From Petroclostridium xylanilyticum (GTDB taxonomy: Bacteria; Bacillota; Clostridia; SK-Y3), in contig NZ_NPML01000018.1 of NCBI RefSeq assembly GCF_002252565.1, positions 186,001 through 250,000 of the forward strand: 64,000 nucleotides of DNA, written 5' to 3'. The position numbers were made by a program, and so were the translations under genes. Below are positions 36,635 through 45,424 of the stretch, one piece after another. The stretch's first letter is position 1. The number at the start of each line of letters is the position of its first letter. The notes beneath the pieces are model-generated. The model worked only from the letters and a program-made list of their open reading frames with translations. It did not search any database and was not told the origin of the DNA.

Positions 36635-39241
36635 TTATTTGCCGTAAGCTCGAATATAGATTTCTTCAAGTTCCTTTACCAACGGCATCCTTGGGTTTGC
36701 AGTGGTACACTGGTCTTCAAAGGCCTTGTCAGCTAGTTCTGGTACCTTCGCCATAAATAGCTTTTTGTCTACTTTACATTCAGCGATGGTTGATGGCACA
36801 TTGATTTCTTTCATTAAGTCTTTTACAGCCTTGATTAAGCTCTTTACTCCTTCTTCTGTTGTTGATGCAGGTAAACCAAGCGCTTTTGCAATTTCTGCAT
36901 ACTTCTTGTCTGCGATGAAAGTTTCATATTTCGGGAAGGATACAAACTTGCTTGGTTTCTGTGCATTGTATTCTATTACATGGGGCAGGAGAATGGCATT
37001 GGCTCTTCCATGAGGAATATGGAATTCTCCTCCCAGCTTGTGTGCAAGACTGTGGTTGATTCCTAAAAATGCATTTGTGAACGCCATTCCTGCAATACAG
37101 GATGCATTGTGCATTTTTTCTCTTGCTACACGGTCATTTCCGTTTTTATATGCTTTTGGCAGATATTCAAATACCATTTGGATGGCTTTGATTGCCAAAC
37201 CGTCGGTAAAATCAGAAGCCAGTACAGAAACATAAGCTTCAATTGCATGGGTTAATACGTCCATCCCGGTATCGGCAGTTACCGAAGGCGGTACGGTCAT
37301 TACAAAATCAGGGTCTATAATGGCAACATCCGGGGTTAATTCGTAGTCTGCCAGAGGATACTTCACATTTTTTTCTTTGTCGGTTATAACTGCAAATGAA
37401 GTTACTTCCGAACCTGTCCCCGAAGTGGTAGGAATGGCAACCATTTTTGCCTTTTTACCCAGTTTTGGGAACTTAAACACTCTCTTTCTTATATCCATAA
37501 ACTTTAATCTTAGAGAGTTAAAGTCGGTTTCAGGATGCTCATAGAACAACCACATTCCTTTTGCTGCATCCATTGCCGAACCCCCGCCTAGTGCAATAAT
37601 TACATCCGGTTGGAACTTATTCATCAAGTCGCAGCCCTTCTTAACGGTGTCTACCGATGGGTCGGGCTCAACTTCGGAAAATATCTCACAATGCACATAT
37701 TGTTGTCTTTTTCTGAGATAATATAATACTTTATCTACATATCCCAATTTCACCATATACGGGTCGGTAACAATGAATGCCCTGCTGATATCAGGCATTT
37801 TTTCCAGGTATTGAGTTGAACCGTATTCAAAATATATTTTTTCAGGAATCTTAAACCATTGCATATTGACCCTTCTCCTTGCCACTCTTTTCTTATTGAT
37901 TAAGTTTACTGCCGATACATTGGAAGTAGTGGAGTTTCTTCCGAAAGAACCGCAACCCAGTGTTAGAGAAGGCATATTAGTATTGTAAATATCTCCTATT
38001 GCCCCATGGCTGGATGGAGAATTTATAATTAACCTTCCTGCCTTGATTCTCTTTGAAAATTCCTCTATTACTTTTTCATTTTCTGAATGAATTACGGCTG
38101 AATGACCTAATCCTCCAAATTCAACCATTTCTTCTGCTCTTTTAATTCCCTGTTGGGCATTTTCTACAATATAGTATGCAAGTATTGGACTTAGTTTTTC
38201 ACGGGATAATGGGTATTGTGGTCCAACACCCTCCAGTTGCGCAATCAAAATCTTGGTATCCTGAGGTACATCTACACCTGCCATTTTTGCAATGGTATAA
38301 GCCGATTGTCCTACTACTGCCGCATTCATTGCGCATTTCTTTTCATCAATTGCAAGTTTTTCTACTTTTGCTATTTCATCCTTGTTTAGGAAATAGCATT
38401 TGTTTTCTTTCATAAAAGCTTCAAATTCTTGTGCTATCTCTTTATCTACTATTACCGCCTGCTCGGAAGCACATATCATTCCGTTGTCAAAAGTCTTTGA
38501 AATGATAAGGTCTGTAGCCGCTCTTTTAACATTAGCAGTCTTTTCTATATAGCAAGGCACATTACCCGGCCCAACCCCAAGTGCCGGCTTTCCGCTGCTG
38601 TATGCGGCTTGAACCATTCCGGAACCACCGGTTGCAAGAATTAATGCTACCCCTGGGTGATTCATTAATAATTGTGTTGCCTCCAGTGAAGGCTCTTCTA
38701 TCCAAAGAATACAATCCTCCGGTGCTCCTGCTTTTACAGCAGCATCTCTTACAATTCGGGCCGCTTCAGCACTGCACCTCTGTGCAGAAGGATGGAATGC
38801 AAAGATGATAGGGTTTCTGGTCTTCATTGAAATAATGCACTTAAACATTGTTGTAGATGTTGGATTGGTCACCGGTGTTACTCCGGCAATTACCCCTACC
38901 GGCTCAGCAACTTCCACATAGTCTTCAAGTTCATTTTCACTGATGATTCCAACAGTCTTGTCATATTTTATGCTATGGTAAATGTATTCTGTGGCAAAGA
39001 TGTTTTTAGTAATTTTATCTTCATATACACCTCTACCTGTCTCTTCAACAGCCATTTTGGCCAAGCGCATATGTTGGTCTAAACCTGCCATGGCCATGGC
39101 TTTGACAATATTATCAACTTGTTCCTGGTCTAACTCCATAAATTTATTTAACGCTGTCTGCGCTCTTGATACCAGGTTATCTATAGTTTGTTTTACAGTT
39201 TCTTCTTTTGTTGTTTCATTGATTAATACTTTTTCTGTCAT
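36635..39241 (-). CDS. adhE: Bifunctional acetaldehyde/alcohol dehydrogenase AdhE
   Basis: An 868-residue fusion that reduces acetyl-CoA to acetaldehyde and then ethanol with two NADH. Residues about 1-440 are a CoA-acylating aldehyde dehydrogenase with the catalytic Cys in 'FDNGMICASEQAVIV' (about C253). Residues about 455-868 are an iron-type alcohol dehydrogenase with 'ALGGGSAMDAAKGMW', 'PTTSGTGSEVTSFAVI' and the iron-binding 'HSLAHKLGGEFHIPHGRANAILL'. Length and order are standard; the family forms spirosomes. The promoter with Rex boxes lies directly upstream, so expression should rise at high NADH. The dead TnpB gene follows it. Confidence 0.97.
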   Translation of the reverse strand: MTEKVLINETTKEETVKQTIDNLVSRAQTALNKFMELDQEQVDNIVKAMAMAGLDQHMRLAKMAVEETGRGVYEDKITKNIFATEYIYHSIKYDKTVGIISENELEDYVEVAEPVGVIAGVTPVTNPTSTTMFKCIISMKTRNPIIFAFHPSAQRCSAEAARIVRDAAVKAGAPEDCILWIEEPSLEATQLLMNHPGVALILATGGSGMVQAAYSSGKPALGVGPGNVPCYIEKTANVKRAATDLIISKTFDNGMICASEQAVIVDKEIAQEFEAFMKENKCYFLNKDEIAKVEKLAIDEKKCAMNAAVVGQSAYTIAKMAGVDVPQDTKILIAQLEGVGPQYPLSREKLSPILAYYIVENAQQGIKRAEEMVEFGGLGHSAVIHSENEKVIEEFSKRIKAGRLIINSPSSHGAIGDIYNTNMPSLTLGCGSFGRNSTTSNVSAVNLINKKRVARRRVNMQWFKIPEKIYFEYGSTQYLEKMPDISRAFIVTDPYMVKLGYVDKVLYYLRKRQQYVHCEIFSEVEPDPSVDTVKKGCDLMNKFQPDVIIALGGGSAMDAAKGMWLFYEHPETDFNSLRLKFMDIRKRVFKFPKLGKKAKMVAIPTTSGTGSEVTSFAVITDKEKNVKYPLADYELTPDVAIIDPDFVMTVPPSVTADTGMDVLTHAIEAYVSVLASDFTDGLAIKAIQMVFEYLPKAYKNGNDRVAREKMHNASCIAGMAFTNAFLGINHSLAHKLGGEFHIPHGRANAILLPHVIEYNAQKPSKFVSFPKYETFIADKKYAEIAKALGLPASTTEEGVKSLIKAVKDLMKEINVPSTIAECKVDKKLFMAKVPELADKAFEDQCTTANPRMPLVKELEEIYIRAYGK

Positions 39242-39307
39242 TATAAAAACCTCCTTTTGAAAATTGTATTTATGTCAAATAGCATAATGGCTATTTATTT
39301 TTAGTTA

Positions 39308-39382
39308 TTGTTAATTATTTAACAATTATATTATAAAACATTGTTAATTATTTGTCAATATATATTGTTAAAAAAATAACAT
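39308..39382 (-). promoter_or_regulatory. adhE promoter with Rex operator boxes
   Basis: On the minus strand, TTGACA (39353-39358), a 17-nt spacer and TATAAT (39330-39335) form a consensus vegetative promoter. A perfect Rex box TTGTTAATTATTTAACAA lies at 39308-39325, just downstream of the -10. A second, TTGTTAATTATTTGTCAA (39341-39358), covers the spacer and -35. A weaker third (TTGTTAAAAAAATAACAT, 39365-39382) lies upstream. Rex represses such promoters when NADH/NAD+ is low; this is known for adhE in other clostridia. No rex gene is in the window. Confidence 0.88.
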
Positions 39383-39412
39383 TTTGATATTATATATAAT
39401 GTACTAAGCATC

Positions 39413-39462
39413 TTGTATGACTTGGTCAGGACTTCGACATGGGACCAGTTCCTCAATGCTAT
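39413..39462. repeat. Decayed REP element
   Basis: Plus-strand GACTTGGTCAGGACTTCG resembles the REP left arm GACTTGGGGACGGTTCG. The following CGACATGGGACCAGTTCCTCA is the complement of a worn TGAGGAACCGTCCCCATGTCG. An older REP insertion between adhE and the hydrogenase-operon phosphatase gene is the likely explanation. It and the Rex region account for the 297-bp gap. Confidence 0.55.
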
Positions 39463-39538
39463 ATTTGCCTTGGATGGGTAACATCATATATTTCATGACT
39501 CCAAGCTATTTTCATATTACGCTTATTATTTAATATTG

Positions 39539-40711
39539 TCAGTAATACTCTACGTTTACTTCCTTCCCCAGTCCCCGCAGGCATTCGGCCATTTCGTCAA
39601 CCAGCTTGAGTTTTATACTTAAGTTTAGTGGAAGCCCAGGGTTTTGGTGAGCGGGATTCATGGCCCTTCCAACAAAAAAGTTAACTTTTGTAGCTTGCTC
39701 TAGTAAGAGCTTGGCCAGTTGTGATGCTCCATCCTTTTGGTTCAATTTGAGAATATCCTGCATGGTACTCTCAGAGGAACAGTATTTTTTCAGGTAATCC
39801 AACGTTTTCCCCAGGGTTAAAACACCCTCCGTTGTTAGGTCTATTCCTTCTATCTCTGCTGCAGGAGGTATGGAAGGGTTGAAATAATTAAAATTAGTTA
39901 TAATCTCTTTTCCCAACTCCCTGCTTACAATTTGTGAAGTGGTACCGCCACATACAACCTTCTTTCCTTCTTGGGCAATGAATCTATCTACAACATAGCG
40001 GTCCTGCTGCCGGTCTACCGGAGGTCCTACCATTACACTGACTGTCATCGGATTTCTTACTTTTACAGCAACTACGGTTGCATCATCCCCCGGCTTTTGC
40101 ATGTATAAATTATCGCAAACCGATAATAGAAGTTTTGCAAGATTTTTAGCTGTAGTATCCGGTTTGTATACCCTCTGGATATATTCCTTTACATTTTCCC
40201 ACTGCCAACCCAGGTTTAACGTTCCACCTATCCCGGCATGAATTACGCCATCGCTTATCATAACAAACAGGTCTTCGGGGACAACCCTGAACCTGCTCTC
40301 TTTTATTATTTTACCCTTGATTGTTCTGATCTGCCTTTGTATATCAGCAAAGTTCCCTTTTTTGAGGAGAAGCACAGAAGGATTATCAAATTCTACAAGA
40401 TATGCATCCCCCGAATTAAAAATCTGTAATATTGAAAATGTTGAATAGGCTATTCCTCTTTCCCTACATTCCGGAAGTGTACTTGCGATTGTCTCCACTG
40501 CTTCTTCAATACTTGCACCATGTACCAGCATGGTCCCTATGATTTTACTTGTCAATGTAGCCAGTATATTGGCTTTAACACCACTTCCCAATCCATCTGC
40601 AAGTACAGCAATTACAGAATCTCTATTCCTAATAATTTCCACTTTATCGCCGCACAATTCTTCATTGTACTTATTTAAGCTTTCAAAGCTTGCTTCAATA
40701 AATAAACTCAT
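39539..40711 (-). CDS. PP2C/SpoIIE-type phosphatase of the hydrogenase-sensor operon
   Basis: A 390-residue protein. Residues about 1-225 are a SpoIIE-type PP2C domain ('VIAVLADGLGSGVKANILATLTSKIIG', 'FVMISDGVIHAG', 'GDDATVVAVKV'). Residues about 226-390 form a second domain beginning 'MTVSVMVGPPVDRQQD' that I do not recognise. It overlaps the hydrogenase-like gene by 4 bp (ATGA) and is the third gene of the operon. This arrangement matches known clostridial operons pairing a sensory [FeFe]-hydrogenase with a Ser/Thr phosphatase. It probably conveys the H2/redox signal to a phosphoprotein regulator; the target is unknown. Confidence 0.88.
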   Translation of the reverse strand: MSLFIEASFESLNKYNEELCGDKVEIIRNRDSVIAVLADGLGSGVKANILATLTSKIIGTMLVHGASIEEAVETIASTLPECRERGIAYSTFSILQIFNSGDAYLVEFDNPSVLLLKKGNFADIQRQIRTIKGKIIKESRFRVVPEDLFVMISDGVIHAGIGGTLNLGWQWENVKEYIQRVYKPDTTAKNLAKLLLSVCDNLYMQKPGDDATVVAVKVRNPMTVSVMVGPPVDRQQDRYVVDRFIAQEGKKVVCGGTTSQIVSRELGKEIITNFNYFNPSIPPAAEIEGIDLTTEGVLTLGKTLDYLKKYCSSESTMQDILKLNQKDGASQLAKLLLEQATKVNFFVGRAMNPAHQNPGLPLNLSIKLKLVDEMAECLRGLGKEVNVEYY

Positions 40712-42429
40712 TGCTCTTCACCAATATCTGATAGGATTGATTTTTTAAGTTTTGTCAGTGCTATTTTTGTCTCTGCCGTTGTCTCCCCCAGCAAACTAGC
40801 AATTTCCTGTGCCACCCGCATTTGTTTTTCTATAACTTTCTGAGCTATGTCTATTGTCTCGGAGCGGACCTTGTACATTTGCTGCTGCTGCTTCTCTTCT
40901 TTTGATATATCAGTCATTATTGCTATAATCAATTGCTGTTCTTTGATATACAGTATAGACTGTACGACGGTGATATCATATCTTTCATAATAATATTTCT
41001 TATTCAGAATATTTTGAGTTGTTTCTTTTACACGTTCAAAATCAGGACAATCAAGTACATCATATATATGCTTTCCCTGTACATCTGTCTTATCTAACCT
41101 AAATAACTGCTGTGCAGACTGGTTGAATTCTTGTATATATAAATTATCATTTAAGGCAATAATTGCATTTGGTGTTGCTTGAATGATGATATTGGAAATA
41201 GATTCGGCCCTTTCTCTCATATAGGGTAAGCACATGTGCAGCTCAGCCTTACCGTTATATACAGCTATTGCTTTTTCCTTGCAAGTAGGATAACCGCAGG
41301 CCCCGCAATTTAACTCTTTATCCTTGTTAAATTTCCCTATTTTGCTTAATATTTCCCTTATTGTTTCTTCGTCAGGTATTTTATAATCTTTGGATTTGTC
41401 TACAAATCTCTTTCCCAGCTTAACATCTACATCTTCAGCTACTGCAAAATTTATATCCCGCATGTTCTTTTTAACATATTCGGTTAACCTGTCTTTTGCG
41501 TCCAGGAAACCGCTTTTGGCTGATTTGATGCACGGTCCTCCCAGGCATCCCCCCGGACAGGCATTCATTTCAATAAAGTAGTTAGAGATTTGCCCTTCTT
41601 TTATGGAGTCCAATATGTTTATACACCGGTCAACGCCATCTACACTGACACATTTATATATTTTTCTTTCATCCTTCCCCAGTGTCCGGATGATTCCTCC
41701 GGTTGCTGGATAGAGTCTTGCCATCGGGTTTCTTGCACCTTTTGGTTCTTCACCTTCATCAACGCTAAAATCGACTCCTTCACTTTCCATCCATTTTTCC
41801 AGTTCTTCGAATGTAATAATTGCATTGACTATTCCATCATTCTGTAGATCATTACATTCTTCTTTTTTAGAAATGCAGGGCCCGATAAATACAATCTTTA
41901 TTCTTGAACCGTATACTTCACGCATCATTTTGGCGTGGGCAATCATAGGTGATACTACAGGAGCCATTTGATCGATGAGCTCAGGATAATATTTTTCAAT
42001 TAGGGCTACCGTTGTCGGACAGGCAGTAGTAATTATATTTTTCATCTTTTCTTCCCTTATAAGCTTTTCATATTCTTTAGATACCTGGGCTGCTCCTATA
42101 GCAGTTTCCTCCACATGTGTAAATCCCAGCCTTTTTAGAGCTGAAAATATCTTTCTACTGTCTGAAACTTGAAAAGCTGAAACAAAGGAAGGCGCAAGGC
42201 TTACATAAACCTTTTCCTTTTTCTCTATATATTTTTTAACTTTTTCAACATCACTTCTTACACTTTTTGCATTTTGCGGACAGGCCAACAGACATTGTCC
42301 GCATAATATGCATTCTTCTTCTATGATTTGTGCCTGCTCATTTTTAAAGGCTATCGCTTTAACGGGGCAGCTGCGAATGCATTTATAGCAATTTTTGCAA
42401 TTCGCTTCTTTAAATTGAATAATACCCAC
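40708..42429 (-). CDS. Sensory [FeFe]-hydrogenase-like protein with PAS domain (HydS/group C type)
   Basis: A 573-residue cytoplasmic protein. Two 4Fe-4S ferredoxin motifs (CKNCYKCIRSCP, CILCGQCLLACP) open it. The hydrogenase H-cluster region follows with altered motifs: L1 'TTACPTTVALIEKYYPEL', L2 'FIGPCISKKEE', L3 'MNACPGGCLGGPC'. Then come a further Fe-S motif (CGACGYPTCKEKA, near 384), a PAS domain (about 415-520) and a C-terminal coiled helix. L1 carries a single Cys in place of the TSCCP of catalytic enzymes, which together with the PAS places it with sensory group C hydrogenases rather than H2-evolving ones. Middle gene of the Rex-controlled operon; its upstream neighbour is a 2Fe-2S protein. 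Confidence 0.9.
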   Translation of the reverse strand: MGIIQFKEANCKNCYKCIRSCPVKAIAFKNEQAQIIEEECILCGQCLLACPQNAKSVRSDVEKVKKYIEKKEKVYVSLAPSFVSAFQVSDSRKIFSALKRLGFTHVEETAIGAAQVSKEYEKLIREEKMKNIITTACPTTVALIEKYYPELIDQMAPVVSPMIAHAKMMREVYGSRIKIVFIGPCISKKEECNDLQNDGIVNAIITFEELEKWMESEGVDFSVDEGEEPKGARNPMARLYPATGGIIRTLGKDERKIYKCVSVDGVDRCINILDSIKEGQISNYFIEMNACPGGCLGGPCIKSAKSGFLDAKDRLTEYVKKNMRDINFAVAEDVDVKLGKRFVDKSKDYKIPDEETIREILSKIGKFNKDKELNCGACGYPTCKEKAIAVYNGKAELHMCLPYMRERAESISNIIIQATPNAIIALNDNLYIQEFNQSAQQLFRLDKTDVQGKHIYDVLDCPDFERVKETTQNILNKKYYYERYDITVVQSILYIKEQQLIIAIMTDISKEEKQQQQMYKVRSETIDIAQKVIEKQMRVAQEIASLLGETTAETKIALTKLKKSILSDIGEEQ

Positions 42430-42430
42430 G

Positions 42431-42676
42431 TTATAACCTCCCCATTATACATTCCTTAAATTTTTGCTCAACATTTGATACGGTGATATCTTCGATAAAT
42501 TCATCTCCTACTTTTACCGAAACACCCTTGGTACAGCGTCCAAGACAAAAAGATGCCTTTAATTCCACTTTTCCTTCTAATCTATTTTTTTTGATTAGAT
42601 CCTGGAAAGTTTTGATGATATGATAAGACCCTTTAAGATGACACGAACTCCCTACGCATATATAAACCTGTAACAC
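42431..42676 (-). CDS. Thioredoxin-like 2Fe-2S protein (NuoE/HydC C-terminal type)
   Basis: An 81-residue protein with four cysteines in the thioredoxin-like [2Fe-2S] pattern, 'VCVGSSCHLKGS' near the start (read as ICVGSSC) and 'ASFCLGRCTKG' at about residue 44. It corresponds to the cluster-binding half of NuoE-type electron carriers. It is the first gene of the operon, one base ahead of the hydrogenase-like sensor, and should feed or drain electrons from it. Confidence 0.88.
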   Translation of the reverse strand: MLQVYICVGSSCHLKGSYHIIKTFQDLIKKNRLEGKVELKASFCLGRCTKGVSVKVGDEFIEDITVSNVEQKFKECIMGRL

Positions 42677-42721
42677 TCAAGACACCCCCGGTATCAAATT
42701 ATATCGCTGAAGGAATCATTA

Positions 42722-42773
42722 TTGTTAAATCATTAACAATTAATATTATAAATGTTTGTTAATTTATTGTCAA
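42722..42773 (-). promoter_or_regulatory. Hydrogenase-sensor operon promoter with Rex boxes
   Basis: On the minus strand, TTGACA (42768-42773), 17 nt, TATAAT (42745-42750). A perfect Rex box TTGTTAAATCATTAACAA lies at 42722-42739 just downstream of the -10, and a partial one, TTGTTAATTTATTGTCAA, at 42756-42773 overlaps the -35. The layout is the same as at adhE, so the two units should respond together to NADH. Confidence 0.87.
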
Positions 42774-42840
42774 TTATATGATAACTCTTTTAGATACGGT
42801 TTTTTATATCAATTATTTTGTCAGATATGGTTTTTCATTA

Positions 42841-42917
42841 AGTTTATAGTTCACAGAGTATAAACTATTAGGGCAGACACATAGGTCTGCCCTACAATTC
42901 CTGTGAATAGTGAACTG
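42841..42917. repeat. Small inverted-repeat element downstream of pflB
   Basis: Imperfect ends AGTTTATAGTTCACAG and CTGTGAATAGTGAACT enclose a perfect 9-bp hairpin AGGGCAGACacatagGTCTGCCCT. It lies 5 bp past the pflB stop and may act as its terminator, though there is no T-tract. The structure is MITE-like. Confidence 0.55.
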
Positions 42918-42921
42918 CTAT

Positions 42922-45141
42922 TTAAAATTTTTCGTGGAAAGTTCTATTTATTACATCCATTTGCTGTTCTCTGGTTAATCTTATAAAGTTAACCGCATAT
43001 CCTGATACCCTTACAGTCAATTGCGGATATTTTTCAGGGTGCTCCATCGCATCCAGCAATATTTCCTTGTTAAGCACATTTACATTGATATGGTGTCCAT
43101 CCTGGCTAAAATAACCGTCCAACAGTGCTGTAAGGTTATTGTATTTTTCTTCATCCAGTTTTCCAAGTGCACCCGGTATAATGGAGAAAGTATAAGAAAT
43201 ACCGTCTTCACTATAGTCATAAGGCAATTTCGCCACAGAAGCCATTGAGGCTATGCAACCCTTGGTGTCCCTCTTATGCATTGGGTTAGCTCCCGGCGCA
43301 AATGGCTCACCGTACTTCCTACCATCTGGCGTATTTCCGGTTTTCTTTCCATATACAACGTTGGAAGTAATGGTTAATATGGATAGGGTAGGCTTACTAT
43401 CTCTATAGGTTTTATGCTTGCTGAGCTTAGACATAAAGTTCTTCACCAATTCAACCGCAATGTTATCTACTGCAGGATCGTTGTTACCAAACTTCGGATA
43501 GTCTCCTTCCACTTCATAATCTACTGCCAATCCGGTTTCATTTCTTATTGCTTTTACTTTTGCATATTTAATCGCTGACAGAGAGTCAACTACTACTGAT
43601 AAGCCTGCTATTCCACATGCTGAGGTTCGCAGAATTTCTTCATCATGAAGAGCCATTTCCAGCCTTTCATAGCAGTATTTATCATGCATATAGTGGATAA
43701 TATTAAGTGTATTAATATATAGATTAGAAAGCCATTCTAAAATATCATCAAATCGCTGCACTACTTCATTATAATCCAGGTATTCGGATGTAACGGGTGC
43801 AAAAGCCGGGCCTACCTGTTCTCCTGTTATTTCATCTTTTCCGCCGTTAATTGCGTACAGCAAAGCTTTCGCAAGGTTCGCCCTTGCACCAAAGAACTGC
43901 ATCTGTTTACCAATTTTCATTGCTGAAACACAGCAGGCAATTCCATAGTCATCGCCAAATTTTTCCCGCATTAAATCATCATTCTCATATTGGATGGAAG
44001 AAGTCTGGACAGACATCTTTGCGCAATACTTCTTAAAGTTTGCCGGCAATCTGGTTGACCACAGCACAGTCATATTTGGTTCCGGTGCAGGACCCAAATT
44101 GGTAAGGGTGTGCATAAATCTATAGGTCATCTTTGTAACCATATGCCTTCCATCTATTCCTATACCTCCAAGGGCTTCAGTTACCCAGGTGGGATCCCCT
44201 GAGAATAACGCTTCATATTCAGGAGTTCTTAGAAATCTAACCATTCTAAGTTTCATTACAAAGTGATCAACCATTTCCTGAATTTGCTCTTCGGTATATC
44301 TTCCTTCCTCTAAATCTTTTTGCGCATATATATCCAGGAAAGTAGAAACTCTCCCCAGGCTCATTGCTGCACCATTTTGTTCTTTAACAGCTGCAAGATA
44401 TGCAAAGTACAACCATTGAATGGCTTCTTTTGTGTCCTGCGCCGGTCTGCTTATGTCATAACCATAGCTTGCCGCCATTTCTTTCAGCTCTTCCAATGCT
44501 TTTATCTGCTCGCTTAATTCTTCTCTTTGCCTTATTACCGGAGAATCCATGGTAGCAAATACATAGTTCTTCTTGGCCTGTTTCTTTTTCTCTATTAAGA
44601 AATCCACGCCATAAAGAGGGACTCTTCTATAATCACCAATAATTCTACCCCTGCCATAAGCATCGGGTAACCCGGTAATGATTCCTGTATGTCTTGCTTT
44701 TTTCATTTCATCCGTATAGGCGTCAAATACACCATCGTTATGCGTTTTTCTATATTTGAATACATGCTCCACATCAGGGTCCATCTGGCGGCCATAAGCC
44801 TTTAGAGAATTTCTAACCATTCTGATACCACCAAAAGGCATGATCGCCCTTTTCAAAGGAGCATCAGTCTGCAATCCTACGATTTGCTCCAGTTCCTCAT
44901 CTATATATCCAGGTTTATGAGAAGTGATGGTGGATATAGTTTTTGTATCTATGTCCAAAACTCCACCCTTTTGCCTTTCTGTTTTCATAAGTTCCTGTAC
45001 TTTTTCCCACAGCTTCAAAGTTGCCGCGGTTGGCTTTGCCAAAAAGCTTTCATCCCCATCATAAGGTGTATAATTCTTCTGTATGAAATCCCTCACGTTT
45101 ACTTCATTCGTCCACGTTCCAGGTTTAAAGTTTGTGTTCAT
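42922..45141 (-). CDS. pflB: Pyruvate formate-lyase
   Basis: A 739-residue glycyl-radical enzyme converting pyruvate and CoA to acetyl-CoA and formate. The adjacent catalytic cysteines are in '[12 protein letters not shown]' (about 405-416) and the glycyl-radical loop '[19 protein letters not shown]' is near the C-terminus (Gly about 715). Length is normal. The activating enzyme PflA is not next to it in this window. Upstream is a promoter with a 20-bp palindromic operator. It shares a strand with the hydrogenase operon, but the Rex-controlled promoter between them makes them separate units. Confidence 0.97.
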   Translation of the reverse strand: MNTNFKPGTWTNEVNVRDFIQKNYTPYDGDESFLAKPTAATLKLWEKVQELMKTERQKGGVLDIDTKTISTITSHKPGYIDEELEQIVGLQTDAPLKRAIMPFGGIRMVRNSLKAYGRQMDPDVEHVFKYRKTHNDGVFDAYTDEMKKARHTGIITGLPDAYGRGRIIGDYRRVPLYGVDFLIEKKKQAKKNYVFATMDSPVIRQREELSEQIKALEELKEMAASYGYDISRPAQDTKEAIQWLYFAYLAAVKEQNGAAMSLGRVSTFLDIYAQKDLEEGRYTEEQIQEMVDHFVMKLRMVRFLRTPEYEALFSGDPTWVTEALGGIGIDGRHMVTKMTYRFMHTLTNLGPAPEPNMTVLWSTRLPANFKKYCAKMSVQTSSIQYENDDLMREKFGDDYGIACCVSAMKIGKQMQFFGARANLAKALLYAINGGKDEITGEQVGPAFAPVTSEYLDYNEVVQRFDDILEWLSNLYINTLNIIHYMHDKYCYERLEMALHDEEILRTSACGIAGLSVVVDSLSAIKYAKVKAIRNETGLAVDYEVEGDYPKFGNNDPAVDNIAVELVKNFMSKLSKHKTYRDSKPTLSILTITSNVVYGKKTGNTPDGRKYGEPFAPGANPMHKRDTKGCIASMASVAKLPYDYSEDGISYTFSIIPGALGKLDEEKYNNLTALLDGYFSQDGHHINVNVLNKEILLDAMEHPEKYPQLTVRVSGYAVNFIRLTREQQMDVINRTFHEKF

Positions 45142-45220
45142 ATATATTCCCCCATTTTTGATTTTCTATTATATTTATTCCACCCATTTTTAGTGATTAA
45201 ACATTTTTAATACATTATAC

Positions 45221-45250
45221 AGTATATTGTATACAATATACTTTTGTCAA
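45221..45250 (-). promoter_or_regulatory. pflB promoter containing a perfect 20-bp palindrome
   Basis: TTGACA (45245-45250) and TATACT (45221-45226), 18 nt apart, form a promoter on the minus strand. The perfect palindrome GTATATTGTATACAATATAC (45222-45241) fills the spacer and overlaps the -10, so a dimeric repressor would block RNA polymerase. The TTGTATACAA core resembles GntR-family operators. The regulator is unknown and no Rex box is present here. Confidence 0.7.
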
Positions 45251-45424
45251 TAGGCTGATATAACCAAAAGTTTAAAAAGTTAAGCACTATTATAACTCCA
45301 AACTGTATAAGTTTAATTCCAAGGTTTTATGCACCAGTTATAAATTTTATCTTTAACTATTTAATATTTCCAACATTTGCATTATAATTAATAAAGGAGA
45401 AATACATTAACGAATGAGGTAATT

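Noticed and set aside
45142-45424. Rex box upstream of pflB
   Set aside because: Looked for TTGTTAA-N4-TTAACAA and found only the GTATATTGTATAC palindrome; no credible Rex site.
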